DNA of 64,000 bases from Ezakiella sp. (GTDB lineage: Bacteria > Bacillota > Clostridia > Tissierellales > Peptoniphilaceae), in the NCBI GenBank assembly GCA_022778715.1, contig JALFRW010000005.1:124001-188000 (forward strand), given 5' to 3'. Made by a program: the position numbers and the translations under genes. Positions 8,896 to 16,861 of this stretch are shown here, piece after piece. The notes below the pieces were generated by a model that did no database searches, had not been told where the DNA came from, and was given only the letters and a program-made list of their open reading frames with translations. Numbering within the stretch: position 1 is the first letter of the stretch; each line of letters starts with the position of its first letter.

Positions 8896-8924
8896 TTGAC
8901 CCACTGTAAAATTTTGTGTAAAAT
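8896..8924 (+). promoter_or_regulatory. promoter for the ABC-F operon
   Basis: TTGACC at 8896-8901, 17-bp spacer, TAAAAT at 8919-8924, facing away from rex. The predicted start near 8931 leaves a leader of only about nine bases before the GTG at 8940. Confidence 0.6.
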
Positions 8925-8939
8925 GAATTTGGTGATAAT

Positions 8940-10841
8940 GTGATTATTGAGGTTAAAAATATTTCCTTTTCGTATATTTTAGACGACATTTTTAAAGATG
9001 TTAATTTTATAATAAATGAAGGGGATAAAATTGGTCTTGTGGGCGCTAATGGTTCGGGAAAATCAACGCTTGTGAAATGTCTTACGGGAGAGCTGGAGCC
9101 GCAAGGAAAAATAGTAAAAAAAAATGATATTAAAATCTCCATATTGAAACAACAAATAACAATCGATAGAGATATCTCCGTTATGGATATTGCGTTGGAA
9201 AAATATTCTGATGTGATTGAAATGGAAAAGAGAATGCGCGAGCTTGAACATGAGATTGCAGAAAATTCTGATAGTGAAAATGTATTAAATGATTTATATA
9301 AAGAATATGCGGAGATTCAAGAGAGCTTTAACAATAAAAATGGCTACGGTTATATTTCAGAGATAAAGGGTTATTTGTCTATGGTTGGACTCAATGATAA
9401 TTTTTATGATAGAAATGTAATGACTATGAGTGGAGGCGAGAAAGCTCGTCTTGAGCTGGCTCTTGTTTTTATGGAAAAAGCGGATCTCATAATCTTGGAC
9501 GAACCAACAAACCACATGGATGCACAGATGATTAACTATCTTGAAAAATTTATGAAAGATTTTAAGGGTTCTATTATTTTTATTTCACATGATAGACTTT
9601 TACTTAAAAATGTGGCAACGAAAATTTTTGAAATTGAACATGGCACAGTTCGCGTTTACGATATGGGTTACGATGATTACAGAAATGCACGCAAAAAAGA
9701 AAAAGAAGACGAAATGCGTCATTATTTGAATTTCAAAAAAGAAGAAGAAAGGCAAAAAGAGATCATACGCAGATTTAGAAGTTATGCTACGGAGAAATAT
9801 CATCGTTTGGCAGATTCGCGAGAAAAAATGTTGAGGCGATTAAAAGAAGAAAAGGCTCCAATTGCACAAGATACTTTTAGTTTTAATTTTAAAACGCCAC
9901 AACGAACGGGCGAAGATGTTTTAACGGTTTTTAATTTGGGTAAAAGTTTTCCTGACAAAGTTTTGTTTAGCGGGATTTCTTTTGGGATAAAAGCCGGTGA
10001 TAGACTTGCGATTATGGGACCAAACGGAAGCGGCAAAAGTACGCTTTTAAAGATTTTGCTCGGAGAAATTCCACATGATGGTGAATATCTATTTGGAACC
10101 GGCGTAAAGATTGGATATTTCAATCAAGAGCTGGTGGTAAATGACTATGAAAACACTTTGATAGATGAGATTTCAGACGATTATCCAAAGATGACTATTA
10201 CTGAAATCAGGACAAAACTTGGAGCATTTAAGTTCCGCGGAGATGATGTGTTTAAGCAGATGAAAGATCTCTCCGGCGGTGAAAGGGCAAGGATAAGTTT
10301 ATTAAAACTCATTTTAAGCGGTGCAAATGTACTCTTTTTGGATGAACCTACCAATCACTTGGACATCGACTCAAAAGAGGTTTTAGAAGAGGCTCTCCTT
10401 GCGTTTGAGGGCACTATAATTTTCATCTCACACGATAGATTCTTTATAAAAAAGATAGCTACAAAAATTTTGGATTTGTCGGCTGATAAAAAGTTGTTTT
10501 TTGATGGGGACTATGATTATTATATGTCTAGAATTTCAAATTATTCTGATGAAAAGGTAGTGCTTGTAAATAAGACTCAAGAAAAGAAAGAACAAAGAAA
10601 AGAGCGCGAAAGGATAAAGGAAAATCAGAAGCTCAATCGAGAAATAAAAGCACTTGAAGCGAAAATTGAAGAATATGAAAATTCCATAGCGGTAATAGAT
10701 GAGAGTTTGTCCAATAAAGAAGTCTATAAAAACCACGAAGAAGTGTTAGAATTAAGCAACAAAAGGAATAAGTTTGAAAAAGAATTAGATGAATTTTATA
10801 AAAAATGGGAGCATTTACAGACTATTAAAGGAGAGAATTAA
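8940..10841 (+). CDS. ABC-F family ATPase (YdiF/Uup-like)
   Basis: Soluble twin-cassette ATPase that acts on ribosomes, 633 residues, no membrane segment. First cassette: Walker A GANGSGKST near residue 37, signature MSGGEKARLEL, Walker B LIILDEPTNHMD. Second: GPNGSGKST, LSGGERARISLLK, VLFLDEPTNHLD. A linker rich in charged helices separates them, and the last 90 residues form a predicted coiled coil. Start is GTG, with GGTGAT upstream. Not clearly an antibiotic-resistance subtype. Its stop overlaps the next ATG (TAATG). Confidence 0.92.
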   Translation: MIIEVKNISFSYILDDIFKDVNFIINEGDKIGLVGANGSGKSTLVKCLTGELEPQGKIVKKNDIKISILKQQITIDRDISVMDIALEKYSDVIEMEKRMRELEHEIAENSDSENVLNDLYKEYAEIQESFNNKNGYGYISEIKGYLSMVGLNDNFYDRNVMTMSGGEKARLELALVFMEKADLIILDEPTNHMDAQMINYLEKFMKDFKGSIIFISHDRLLLKNVATKIFEIEHGTVRVYDMGYDDYRNARKKEKEDEMRHYLNFKKEEERQKEIIRRFRSYATEKYHRLADSREKMLRRLKEEKAPIAQDTFSFNFKTPQRTGEDVLTVFNLGKSFPDKVLFSGISFGIKAGDRLAIMGPNGSGKSTLLKILLGEIPHDGEYLFGTGVKIGYFNQELVVNDYENTLIDEISDDYPKMTITEIRTKLGAFKFRGDDVFKQMKDLSGGERARISLLKLILSGANVLFLDEPTNHLDIDSKEVLEEALLAFEGTIIFISHDRFFIKKIATKILDLSADKKLFFDGDYDYYMSRISNYSDEKVVLVNKTQEKKEQRKERERIKENQKLNREIKALEAKIEEYENSIAVIDESLSNKEVYKNHEEVLELSNKRNKFEKELDEFYKKWEHLQTIKGEN

Positions 10842-11509
10842 TGAATGTAGACGTCAGCATTTTAACAGGATTTTTGGCAGGGCTTGCGAGTTTTATAACT
10901 CCATGCGTGCTGCCAATGGTGCCGGCTTACCTAATGTACCTCACCGGTTATACGAGTGTGGACGATCTTTCAAAGGACAGACTAAAAACATTTTTTAGAA
11001 GTTTGTTTTTTGTGTTAGGATTTACAATTGTGTTTGTGCTTCTTGGTATGAGCGCAACGGCGTTTGGTAGATTTTTAATTAAAAACAAAGCACTTTTTAG
11101 AAAAATTTGCTCAGTGATTATTTTAGTATTTGCACTATCCATGATGGGTGTAATTAAAATTAAGGGGTTAAACAGATTCAAATTAAAAAAGAGCAACGGA
11201 TTAGTTGGAGCACTTCTTATGGGAATGGCTTTTTCAATTGGTTGGAGTCCATGTTTTGGACCGGTTTTAGGTACTATTTTAACGCTCGCTGCACAAAAAG
11301 ACACAATTTTAAAGGGAGCTACCCTTTTATTCAGCTATTCACTTGGGCTTGGAATTCCATTTATAATTTCGGGATTTTTTGCAGGTGAAATTCGAAAGTT
11401 TTTTAATAAGAAGCCGGGCATGTTAAAAAAAGTAAATTTTGTAGCCGGTATAATTATGGCGATTTTTGCAGTTTTACTATATTTTGATACATTTAGATTT
11501 TTAAGTTAA
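10841..11509 (+). CDS. CcdA-like thiol-disulfide transmembrane electron carrier
   Basis: Polytopic membrane protein, 222 residues, about six helices, of the CcdA/DsbD-beta family that passes reducing equivalents across the membrane. The redox cysteines sit in ITPCVLPMVPAY (C22) and GWSPCFGPVLG (C138), as in the family. The gene directly downstream encodes a thioredoxin-fold lipoprotein with CxxC, its likely extracytoplasmic electron acceptor. Translationally coupled to the ABC-F gene. Confidence 0.92.
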   Translation: MNVDVSILTGFLAGLASFITPCVLPMVPAYLMYLTGYTSVDDLSKDRLKTFFRSLFFVLGFTIVFVLLGMSATAFGRFLIKNKALFRKICSVIILVFALSMMGVIKIKGLNRFKLKKSNGLVGALLMGMAFSIGWSPCFGPVLGTILTLAAQKDTILKGATLLFSYSLGLGIPFIISGFFAGEIRKFFNKKPGMLKKVNFVAGIIMAIFAVLLYFDTFRFLS

Positions 11510-11518
11510 GGAGAATTT

Positions 11519-12229
11519 ATGAAGAAGAGATTATTATTAATTGCAGCAGTAGTTGCGCTTAGTTTTTTTGGTTGTAAAAAAGACACTTCAAAGAGCGACA
11601 ATGCAAATTTAACACAGACAGAGCAAACTGTGGAAAATACGGAAAGTATTGAAACTGAAGACGAAGAGAAAAAAGACGAGTCTAAAGTAAACACAGATGA
11701 AGAAAAGACAAAAGAAGATTACGACTCTGATGGTAAATTCATTGGATATTTAAACAGAAACAAGGAACTTTTGGATGCAGATTTTTCCCAAAGAGAATTT
11801 GGTACAGAACTTAAAAAAGATGCACCGGCAGTTGATTTTGATGTGTATGATATGGATAATAACAAAGTAAACATCAACGACATATTGCACGACAAAAAGA
11901 CGACAATTTTTGATTTCTTTCAAACCACCTGCAAATTTTGCATTGAAGAAATGCCCGCACTTGAAAATATAAACAAAAGAGATGACACCTCAGTCGTACT
12001 CCTAGCAGTGGGCGAATCAATTGATACCGTAAAGAAATTCATGGAAGAAAAAGAAATAAATCTTCCTGTTTTTGTGGATGAAACCGGTGAGCTTGCACAA
12101 AAATATTATATCAGCGGCTTCCCAACCAGTGCTTATGTAACAAATGACGGAATTTTGCTAGGAGGAGTAGTGGGAATGAGAAGCGAAGAAGATATTAATA
12201 ATATTTTAGATAACCTTAAAATCAAGTGA
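11519..12229 (+). CDS. thioredoxin-like (TlpA/ResA-type) lipoprotein
   Basis: Membrane-anchored extracellular thiol-disulfide oxidoreductase, 236 residues. Signal peptide with lipobox LSFFGC (lipidated Cys19), an acidic Ser/Thr/Glu-rich linker to about residue 75, then a redoxin/TlpA fold with FFQTTCKFCIEEMPAL (active cysteines about 138 and 141) and the cis-proline region GFPTSAYV. Coupled to CcdA nine bases upstream; GGAG precedes the ATG. Probable role is reduction of extracellular disulfides; the substrate is unknown. Confidence 0.92.
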   Translation: MKKRLLLIAAVVALSFFGCKKDTSKSDNANLTQTEQTVENTESIETEDEEKKDESKVNTDEEKTKEDYDSDGKFIGYLNRNKELLDADFSQREFGTELKKDAPAVDFDVYDMDNNKVNINDILHDKKTTIFDFFQTTCKFCIEEMPALENINKRDDTSVVLLAVGESIDTVKKFMEEKEINLPVFVDETGELAQKYYISGFPTSAYVTNDGILLGGVVGMRSEEDINNILDNLKIK

Positions 12230-12330
12230 AAATAAATTAAATTCTTAGCTTCGCACCGGACTTTTAAAAACTGTTTCGTGAATTACATTTTTAGTTTTGA
12301 GATAATTAAATGAAATATAAAATACCGAAG

Positions 12331-12365
12331 GATGCTGTCTATAATTAATAGAGGCATCTTTTTTA
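12331..12365 (+). terminator. Rho-independent terminator after the thioredoxin lipoprotein
   Basis: Interrupted stem GATGC..TCTAT / ATAGA..GCATC followed by TTTTTTT. Confidence 0.75.
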
Positions 12366-12427
12366 TGAAAATACAGTTTAAATTTTAATAATAAATATGA
12401 GTAGTAAAAAACCATTGCAACAAAAAA

Positions 12428-12457
12428 ATTGCCGTGCATAGCACGGCAATCTTTTTT
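12428..12457. terminator. bidirectional terminator
   Basis: Perfect 10-bp stem ATTGCCGTGC / GCACGGCAAT with a 3-base loop, an A-run on the left and CTTTTTT on the right; it can act on both strands. Confidence 0.85.
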
Positions 12458-12734
12458 ATTATAATCTTGGACAATATAAAATGTATTGTTATTATTTGAA
12501 ATAATTTAGCCAAATTTCAAAACTCGTTATGAAAACAGTCAACCTTGTGACTTATATCATCAAGCCGGAGTTTATTAAAGAACTCTGTGGTAAATGGAAA
12601 GTCTTTATCTGAATTATTTTATATCTTTTTAATATCTATCCATCTTCTTATCAATTTTCGCTGCCGTTAAGTACTACCATATGGTGCATGTACAAGTAAT
12701 CCAAAAATTGTTTGAGATGAATGAAAAATTAATT

Positions 12735-13772
12735 TTACAGCTCTTTATCAATTATTCTAATTAGCTTTTCAACGTTTTCGTCTTTAGTCGCCCAACTCGT
12801 GCAAATCCTTACAGCGCTTAGTTCCGGAGAGATTATTTTATTCGCATCGAACAGAAATTCATTTTTTGTTTTTTCAATGAAACTGTTTGGTAAAATTGGA
12901 AATTGTTGGTTGGTGGAAGTTTCATATAAAAAGTCGATATTTTTAGCTTTTAGTGCATCGCGAATCATGCAAGCTTGTTTGTTTGCGTGTTCGCAAATGT
13001 CAATATATAAATTGTCAGTAAACAAAGTTTCAAATTGTATGCCGGCTGTTCTGCCTTTTGCAAGAAGTTGACCGGTTTGTTTGATAATATATTTGAAGCC
13101 TTCTTTTAAGTCGTCATTTACAATAACCATAGCCTCGCCGAGCAGAGCACCGCATTTTGTTCCACCGATGTAGAACATATCGCAATTCTTAGCAATGTCT
13201 TGTAATGTTATGTCGCCTTCTTCGGCTGTCAAACCGTAGCCGAGTCTTGCACCATCTAAGTATAAATATAAATTATGTCTATCACAACAAGCGCGGAGTG
13301 CCTCAAGCTCTTCTTTACTGTAGAGCGTGCCGATTTCAGTTGGATATGTGATGTAAACTAGTTTTGGTTCTACTGAGTGCTCAACGACCGGTTCAAAATT
13401 TCTTTGATTAATAAAGTCCTCAATTTGTCCTACGGTTATTTTTCCGTTTTGGTTTGGAAAAGTTAAAATTTTGTGTCCACAAGATTCCGGCATACCTGTT
13501 TCGTGAACGTTGATGTGAGCGGTGTCCGGAGCCATAACAGCTTGATGGCGTCTAAGTATTTGGTTTAATCCTGCTACATTGGTTGGAGTGCCTGACACCA
13601 GGAAAAAAATGTCGATATTATCATTACCGATTGCTTTTTTAATTAGCTCACGAGCATGGTTTGAATATTTGTCATCTCCATAGCCAAAGCATTGATCCAT
13701 GTTGGTTTCCAAAAGTCTTTCCAAAATTTTTGGATGACAACCTTCGTTGTAATCGCAATTTAAGTAAATCAT
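12735..13772 (-). CDS. ltaA: low-specificity L-threonine aldolase
   Basis: PLP-dependent aldolase splitting L-threonine or L-allo-threonine into glycine and acetaldehyde; fold-type I, beta-eliminating lyase family. 345 residues, full length. Marks include SGTPTNVAGL, the substrate-side AHINVHETG segment, the PLP-contact aspartate in LYLDGARLGYGL, and the Schiff-base lysine in FYIGGTKCGALLGEA. AAAGGA precedes the ATG. It has its own promoter immediately downstream of yfcE and stands as a single gene. Confidence 0.93.
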   Translation of the reverse strand: MIYLNCDYNEGCHPKILERLLETNMDQCFGYGDDKYSNHARELIKKAIGNDNIDIFFLVSGTPTNVAGLNQILRRHQAVMAPDTAHINVHETGMPESCGHKILTFPNQNGKITVGQIEDFINQRNFEPVVEHSVEPKLVYITYPTEIGTLYSKEELEALRACCDRHNLYLYLDGARLGYGLTAEEGDITLQDIAKNCDMFYIGGTKCGALLGEAMVIVNDDLKEGFKYIIKQTGQLLAKGRTAGIQFETLFTDNLYIDICEHANKQACMIRDALKAKNIDFLYETSTNQQFPILPNSFIEKTKNEFLFDANKIISPELSAVRICTSWATKDENVEKLIRIIDKEL

Positions 13773-13817
13773 ATTATGTTCCTTTACATATATATTTAAG
13801 ATAATCTTATAATTTAA

Positions 13818-13846
13818 ATTATAATACCTATGCTAAAAAAAATCAA
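13818..13846 (-). promoter_or_regulatory. promoter for threonine aldolase with palindrome on the -10
   Basis: On the minus strand TTGATT (13841-13846), 17-bp spacer, TATAAT (13818-13823). An 18-bp perfect palindrome TTATAATTTAAATTATAA (13807-13824) covers the -10 and start region, a possible operator. Confidence 0.65.
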
Positions 13847-14356
13847 TCACCATTCATAAAAAATAACGTCATTATCTTCAATTACTGCACAAGAGTGAGA
13901 GCCATCTTTTGGAATTGTAGTGGAGCCGGGATTGATGATTCTAACAGTTGGCGTTATAATATCTTTTTTTATATGAGTATGACCGGTAATTATAAAATCA
14001 GCAAACCTATTTTCAGCTTTTATAATTCTTTCTTCTTCGGTTTCACGATGGCCGTGAGTCATATAGATTCTGATATCACCAAAATCTAAAAATCTTTCGT
14101 TAACTGAAATATCCTTTCCTGTTACCATTTCATCCACTTCGCTGTCGCAGTTTCCACGCACTAAAATAATATTATCCATTTTTTGAATATAGCTTGCTAG
14201 CTTTTTTGGTTCATAAGTGCCAGGCAAATCGTTTCTCGGACCATGATATAGAACATCCCCTAAATGAAGATAACAATAAACCGGACCCATTTTTTCTATT
14301 GCAGTTAAAAAATCACGATACCCTCCATGGGTATCGCTCAAAATTCCAATTCTCAT
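13847..14356 (-). CDS. yfcE: YfcE-type metallophosphodiesterase
   Basis: Calcineurin-fold phosphodiesterase of the YfcE/MJ0936 group, 169 residues. Metal ligands are visible in order: SDTHG (D and H), LHLGDVLYHGPRNDLP, RGNCDSEVDEM, MTHGH and TGHTHIKKD. The GPRNDLP and GNCDSEVD stretches match E. coli YfcE closely. YfcE enzymes hydrolyse phosphodiesters in vitro; the natural substrate is unknown. Start supported by AAGGAG upstream. The tRNA-Ser and tadA lie immediately upstream on the same strand. Confidence 0.93.
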   Translation of the reverse strand: MRIGILSDTHGGYRDFLTAIEKMGPVYCYLHLGDVLYHGPRNDLPGTYEPKKLASYIQKMDNIILVRGNCDSEVDEMVTGKDISVNERFLDFGDIRIYMTHGHRETEEERIIKAENRFADFIITGHTHIKKDIITPTVRIINPGSTTIPKDGSHSCAVIEDNDVIFYEW

Positions 14357-14375
14357 TTTTTCTCCTTATATGTAT

Positions 14376-14464
14376 TGGCGGAAAAGGTGGGATTCGAACC
14401 CACGTGCGGTTACCCACAAACGCTTTTCGAGAGCGCCCCGTTACGACCGCTTCGGTACTTTTCC
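14376..14464 (-). tRNA. tRNA-Ser (CGA)
   Basis: 89-base class II tRNA on the minus strand. Acceptor GGAAAAG pairs with CTTTTCC, discriminator G, encoded CCA. The anticodon loop is CTCGAAA, giving anticodon CGA for UCG codons. A long variable arm and the T-loop GGTTCGAATCC are present. Its first base is also the last base of the tadA stop codon. Confidence 0.95.
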
Positions 14465-14922
14465 TAATCTTTCATTCTCTTCTTTTTAAAAAAGTCTTGT
14501 ATGATTTTAAGGCAATCTTCAGCAAGCACTCCGTGCACTATTTCAATTTTAGTGTTTGAAACAGGCGAGTTTATAATTTTAAAATTAGAAATCACAGCGC
14601 CCCTTTTTGGATCGGTTGCTCCAATCACAAGCTTTTTAATTCGGGATTCTATAATTGCACCGGTGCACATTGAACACGGTTCCAACGTGGTGTAAAGAGT
14701 GCAATTTGGCAGGCGATAATTATTTAAAACTTTGCATGCTTTGCGAAGAGAATTTATTTCAGCGTGGCAAGTCATATCCATATCTTCTATAACGGTGTTT
14801 CTTCCACGTGCAATTATTTCACCATCGCAAACTATAACTGCTCCGATAGGAATTTCGTCATTTAGAAACGCCTCTTGGGCCTGTATTAAAGCTTCTTGCA
14901 TATATCTTTCATCGCTCATCAT
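14464..14922 (-). CDS. tadA: tRNA-specific adenosine deaminase TadA
   Basis: Zinc deaminase converting wobble A34 to inosine in tRNA-Arg(ACG). 152 residues with the zinc/catalytic motif HAE (H53, E55) and PCSMC (C83, C86). Start may be ATG 14922 or the adjacent ATG 14919; there is no ribosome binding site, and a strong promoter places the transcript start at the initiation codon, so it may be leaderless. The stop TAG shares its G with the first base of tRNA-Ser(CGA), so enzyme and tRNA are probably one transcript. Confidence 0.94.
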   Translation of the reverse strand: MMSDERYMQEALIQAQEAFLNDEIPIGAVIVCDGEIIARGRNTVIEDMDMTCHAEINSLRKACKVLNNYRLPNCTLYTTLEPCSMCTGAIIESRIKKLVIGATDPKRGAVISNFKIINSPVSNTKIEIVHGVLAEDCLKIIQDFFKKKRMKD

Positions 14923-14928
14923 AACTTT

Positions 14929-14957
14929 ATTGTACTTATTTTAGTGAAAGTTGTCAA
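14929..14957 (-). promoter_or_regulatory. promoter for tadA/tRNA-Ser (probably leaderless)
   Basis: Minus strand TTGACA (14952-14957), 17-bp spacer, TACAAT (14929-14934). The expected start, seven bases past the -10, is the A of the tadA ATG. Confidence 0.75.
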
Positions 14958-15062
14958 GTATTAAATGATAAGGCGAAGCATAATAGCAAAATTTTATAGG
15001 TAGAGGTCTTAAGCTTTTCTTAATTATGACAGGGTTGCGACAAAGACAAGCTAAAAGAATAA

Positions 15063-15899
15063 TTAATTGTACTTGGATAAGATTAGTATATTTTCCCTTT
15101 CAAATTCATTAAACTCGGCCGGACTAAAGTTAGGGTCAGGATTATACCAATCCTTTGCTTCAAAATATTTTTTAAGTTTTGCATTCTTAAAAATATATCC
15201 GTGACGAGCGTAGATTTCATTTTTTATCAAATTTATTTCTTCCGGAGTTTTTTCTAAAAGTTCTGAGTTTTCTAAACATCTTTTATCAGTGTCAAACAAA
15301 TAATCCCCATCAGCAGTTTTTTGAGGTTTTGATTTATTTTTGAAATCTTCGCTTGTAAAAGTTTTTGCAATTATTGCATCAGAGTTTGCGTTTGCTTCTT
15401 TTGATGATTCAGAATTATTTTCTATAGAACTCTTACTTAGATTTTCTGAGGATTCTTTTTTCTCAACTGTGTTTTCAGTATTTTCTTTTACATGAGAATC
15501 AGTATTTGCACTAGATAAAAAGTCCTCGCTATTTTCGGTATAATTAATAGCTTTTTTACTATTCTCATTTTTATCTTCCAAGCCGGTATTTTCTTTTACG
15601 TTTTCAGAAGATTTTTTGTCTTTAGTTTTAGATGCTGGAACTTTTTTTTCTTCTGTTTGCACTTCTTCAGTTATTATTTTAACTTCAGAATCTTCAGACA
15701 CTTCCACTTTTGGAAGTTCCGCAGTTTTTTTTAGCAAACTCTTTTCGGAGTTTTCGTCTTTTAACGGATTCTTGTATGCAAACACATACAATAAAAACAC
15801 GATAATTATAATCACCAAAACAAGCACGATTGCAACTTTTTTAGGTTTGGTATTCTTCTTATTTAAATCCTCAAAAGGTGGTCTTAATGGGTTAATCAT
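15063..15899 (-). CDS. membrane-anchored YARHG-domain protein
   Basis: 278 residues: short cytoplasmic N-terminus, one membrane helix (KKVAIVLVLVIIIIVFLLY, about 24-43), a long low-complexity Ser/Glu/Asn/Lys linker (about 50-190) and a C-terminal YARHG domain with NLIKNEIYARHGYIFKN and the PDPNFSPAEFNEFERENI tail. YARHG domains are extracellular modules of unknown function, probably binding cell-wall material. The ATG overlaps the end of fni by eight bases with GGAGC upstream. It is the last gene of the lipoprotein-LCP-fni operon. Confidence 0.85.
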   Translation of the reverse strand: MINPLRPPFEDLNKKNTKPKKVAIVLVLVIIIIVFLLYVFAYKNPLKDENSEKSLLKKTAELPKVEVSEDSEVKIITEEVQTEEKKVPASKTKDKKSSENVKENTGLEDKNENSKKAINYTENSEDFLSSANTDSHVKENTENTVEKKESSENLSKSSIENNSESSKEANANSDAIIAKTFTSEDFKNKSKPQKTADGDYLFDTDKRCLENSELLEKTPEEINLIKNEIYARHGYIFKNAKLKKYFEAKDWYNPDPNFSPAEFNEFERENILILSKYN

Positions 15900-16860
15900 T
15901 GTTTGCTCCTTTTAATTCATGAGTATTTTTTTTGCCTAATGCTAGCATAATAAGTTTAAAATTCATTCTATCGCGACTTATATCGCTGTATGCTTTATCC
16001 ATACGCTTGTTCGTTTGCATCAAATAATAATGCGCACTTGCAGTTATGTCTGCTCCGGAATAAATCGCCTTAACCATGTCGAGCGGGGTGTCGATTCCAC
16101 CGCTTGCGATTTTATAAACATTAAAGTTTGTGAGATTTTTCAAGCTTTCTTCCGTTGAAATAAATGGAAAAAAATCCGGATTTTCACGATTAAAGCTGGA
16201 CTCGATTTTAGTGAAATTTGTGCCGCCAAATCCGGAGATATCGACGTTTTTAACTCCGGCATCCACGAGTTTTTTAATAGTTTCACTGCTCATGCCTTGA
16301 CCAACCGCTTTCACAATTAAATTATCTCCAAAATATTTCACCGCGTCTTTTATATTTTTAATTTCACCTTTAAAATTTCTGTCACCAAATGAGTTTGCAA
16401 GTTCTTGACCGGTGTTTAGATGAATTGAAGCATAATTTGTGTCTAAATATTCAGCACATTTTTTTAAATCGTCTACGCTTTCTCTGGCACTCAAATTTAC
16501 AATTGGTTTGTATGCTTTTTTTAATGATTTAAAACTACCGTCGTCGCCAAAATTTAAAAACATTTTCATAGAACCGCTTATCACGGGAATTTTAAAATCC
16601 TGGGAAATAAGAGCCAGCTTTTTATTTATCACTTTTGAAATTGGTGTGCCACCGGTCATTGCATTTATATAATTTGGAAAATCCAGTTTTAAATCCAGAA
16701 AACTTACACTAGTGTCTATTTCATCTATTGATAAATCGCAGAGCTCTTGAGGAATAAGCGTTACATTTTTAAAAACACCTTCTCTTTTTTGGCGAGAAGA
16801 AAAGAGAAGGTGATGTGTTTTTTTTGCTATTGCGAGTTCGTATTTTTTTAGGTCGTTCAA
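15892..16860 (-). CDS. fni: type 2 isopentenyl-diphosphate delta-isomerase
   Basis: FMN- and NADPH-dependent enzyme interconverting isopentenyl and dimethylallyl diphosphate. 322 residues from a TTG start at 16860: GGGAG in the end of the preceding gene is six bases upstream, and the family N-terminus (RKxxH-like AKKTHHLL) follows soon after. The frame runs open to 17028, but that part overlaps the LCP gene and is not family-like. Motifs INAMTGG, HLNTGQELANSFGDR, KAVGQGMS, VDISGFGGTNF and ASGGIDTPLDM are conserved flavin/substrate loops. Confidence 0.9.
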   Translation of the reverse strand: MNDLKKYELAIAKKTHHLLFSSRQKREGVFKNVTLIPQELCDLSIDEIDTSVSFLDLKLDFPNYINAMTGGTPISKVINKKLALISQDFKIPVISGSMKMFLNFGDDGSFKSLKKAYKPIVNLSARESVDDLKKCAEYLDTNYASIHLNTGQELANSFGDRNFKGEIKNIKDAVKYFGDNLIVKAVGQGMSSETIKKLVDAGVKNVDISGFGGTNFTKIESSFNRENPDFFPFISTEESLKNLTNFNVYKIASGGIDTPLDMVKAIYSGADITASAHYYLMQTNKRMDKAYSDISRDRMNFKLIMLALGKKNTHELKGANND

Positions 16861-16861
16861 T

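Larger units (their letters stand above)
12230..12734. other. 505-bp convergent intergenic with tandem terminators
   Basis: Between convergent operons. It holds two intrinsic terminators (12331-12365 and 12428-12457). The stretch 12460-12734 has no convincing gene; a 27-codon ORF beginning ATG at 12530 (MKTVNLVTYIIKPEF) looks like protein-coding debris but has no ribosome binding site. Confidence 0.5.

Noticed and set aside
12530..12613. 27-codon ORF MKTVNLVTYIIKPEF...
   Set aside because: Too short, no ribosome binding site and not recognisable; kept only as a remark on the intergenic.
14194..14559. 121-aa plus-strand ORF over yfcE, tRNA-Ser and tadA
   Set aside because: Antisense to three supported genes; the GGIRTHVRLP-type peptide is the translated complement of the tRNA.
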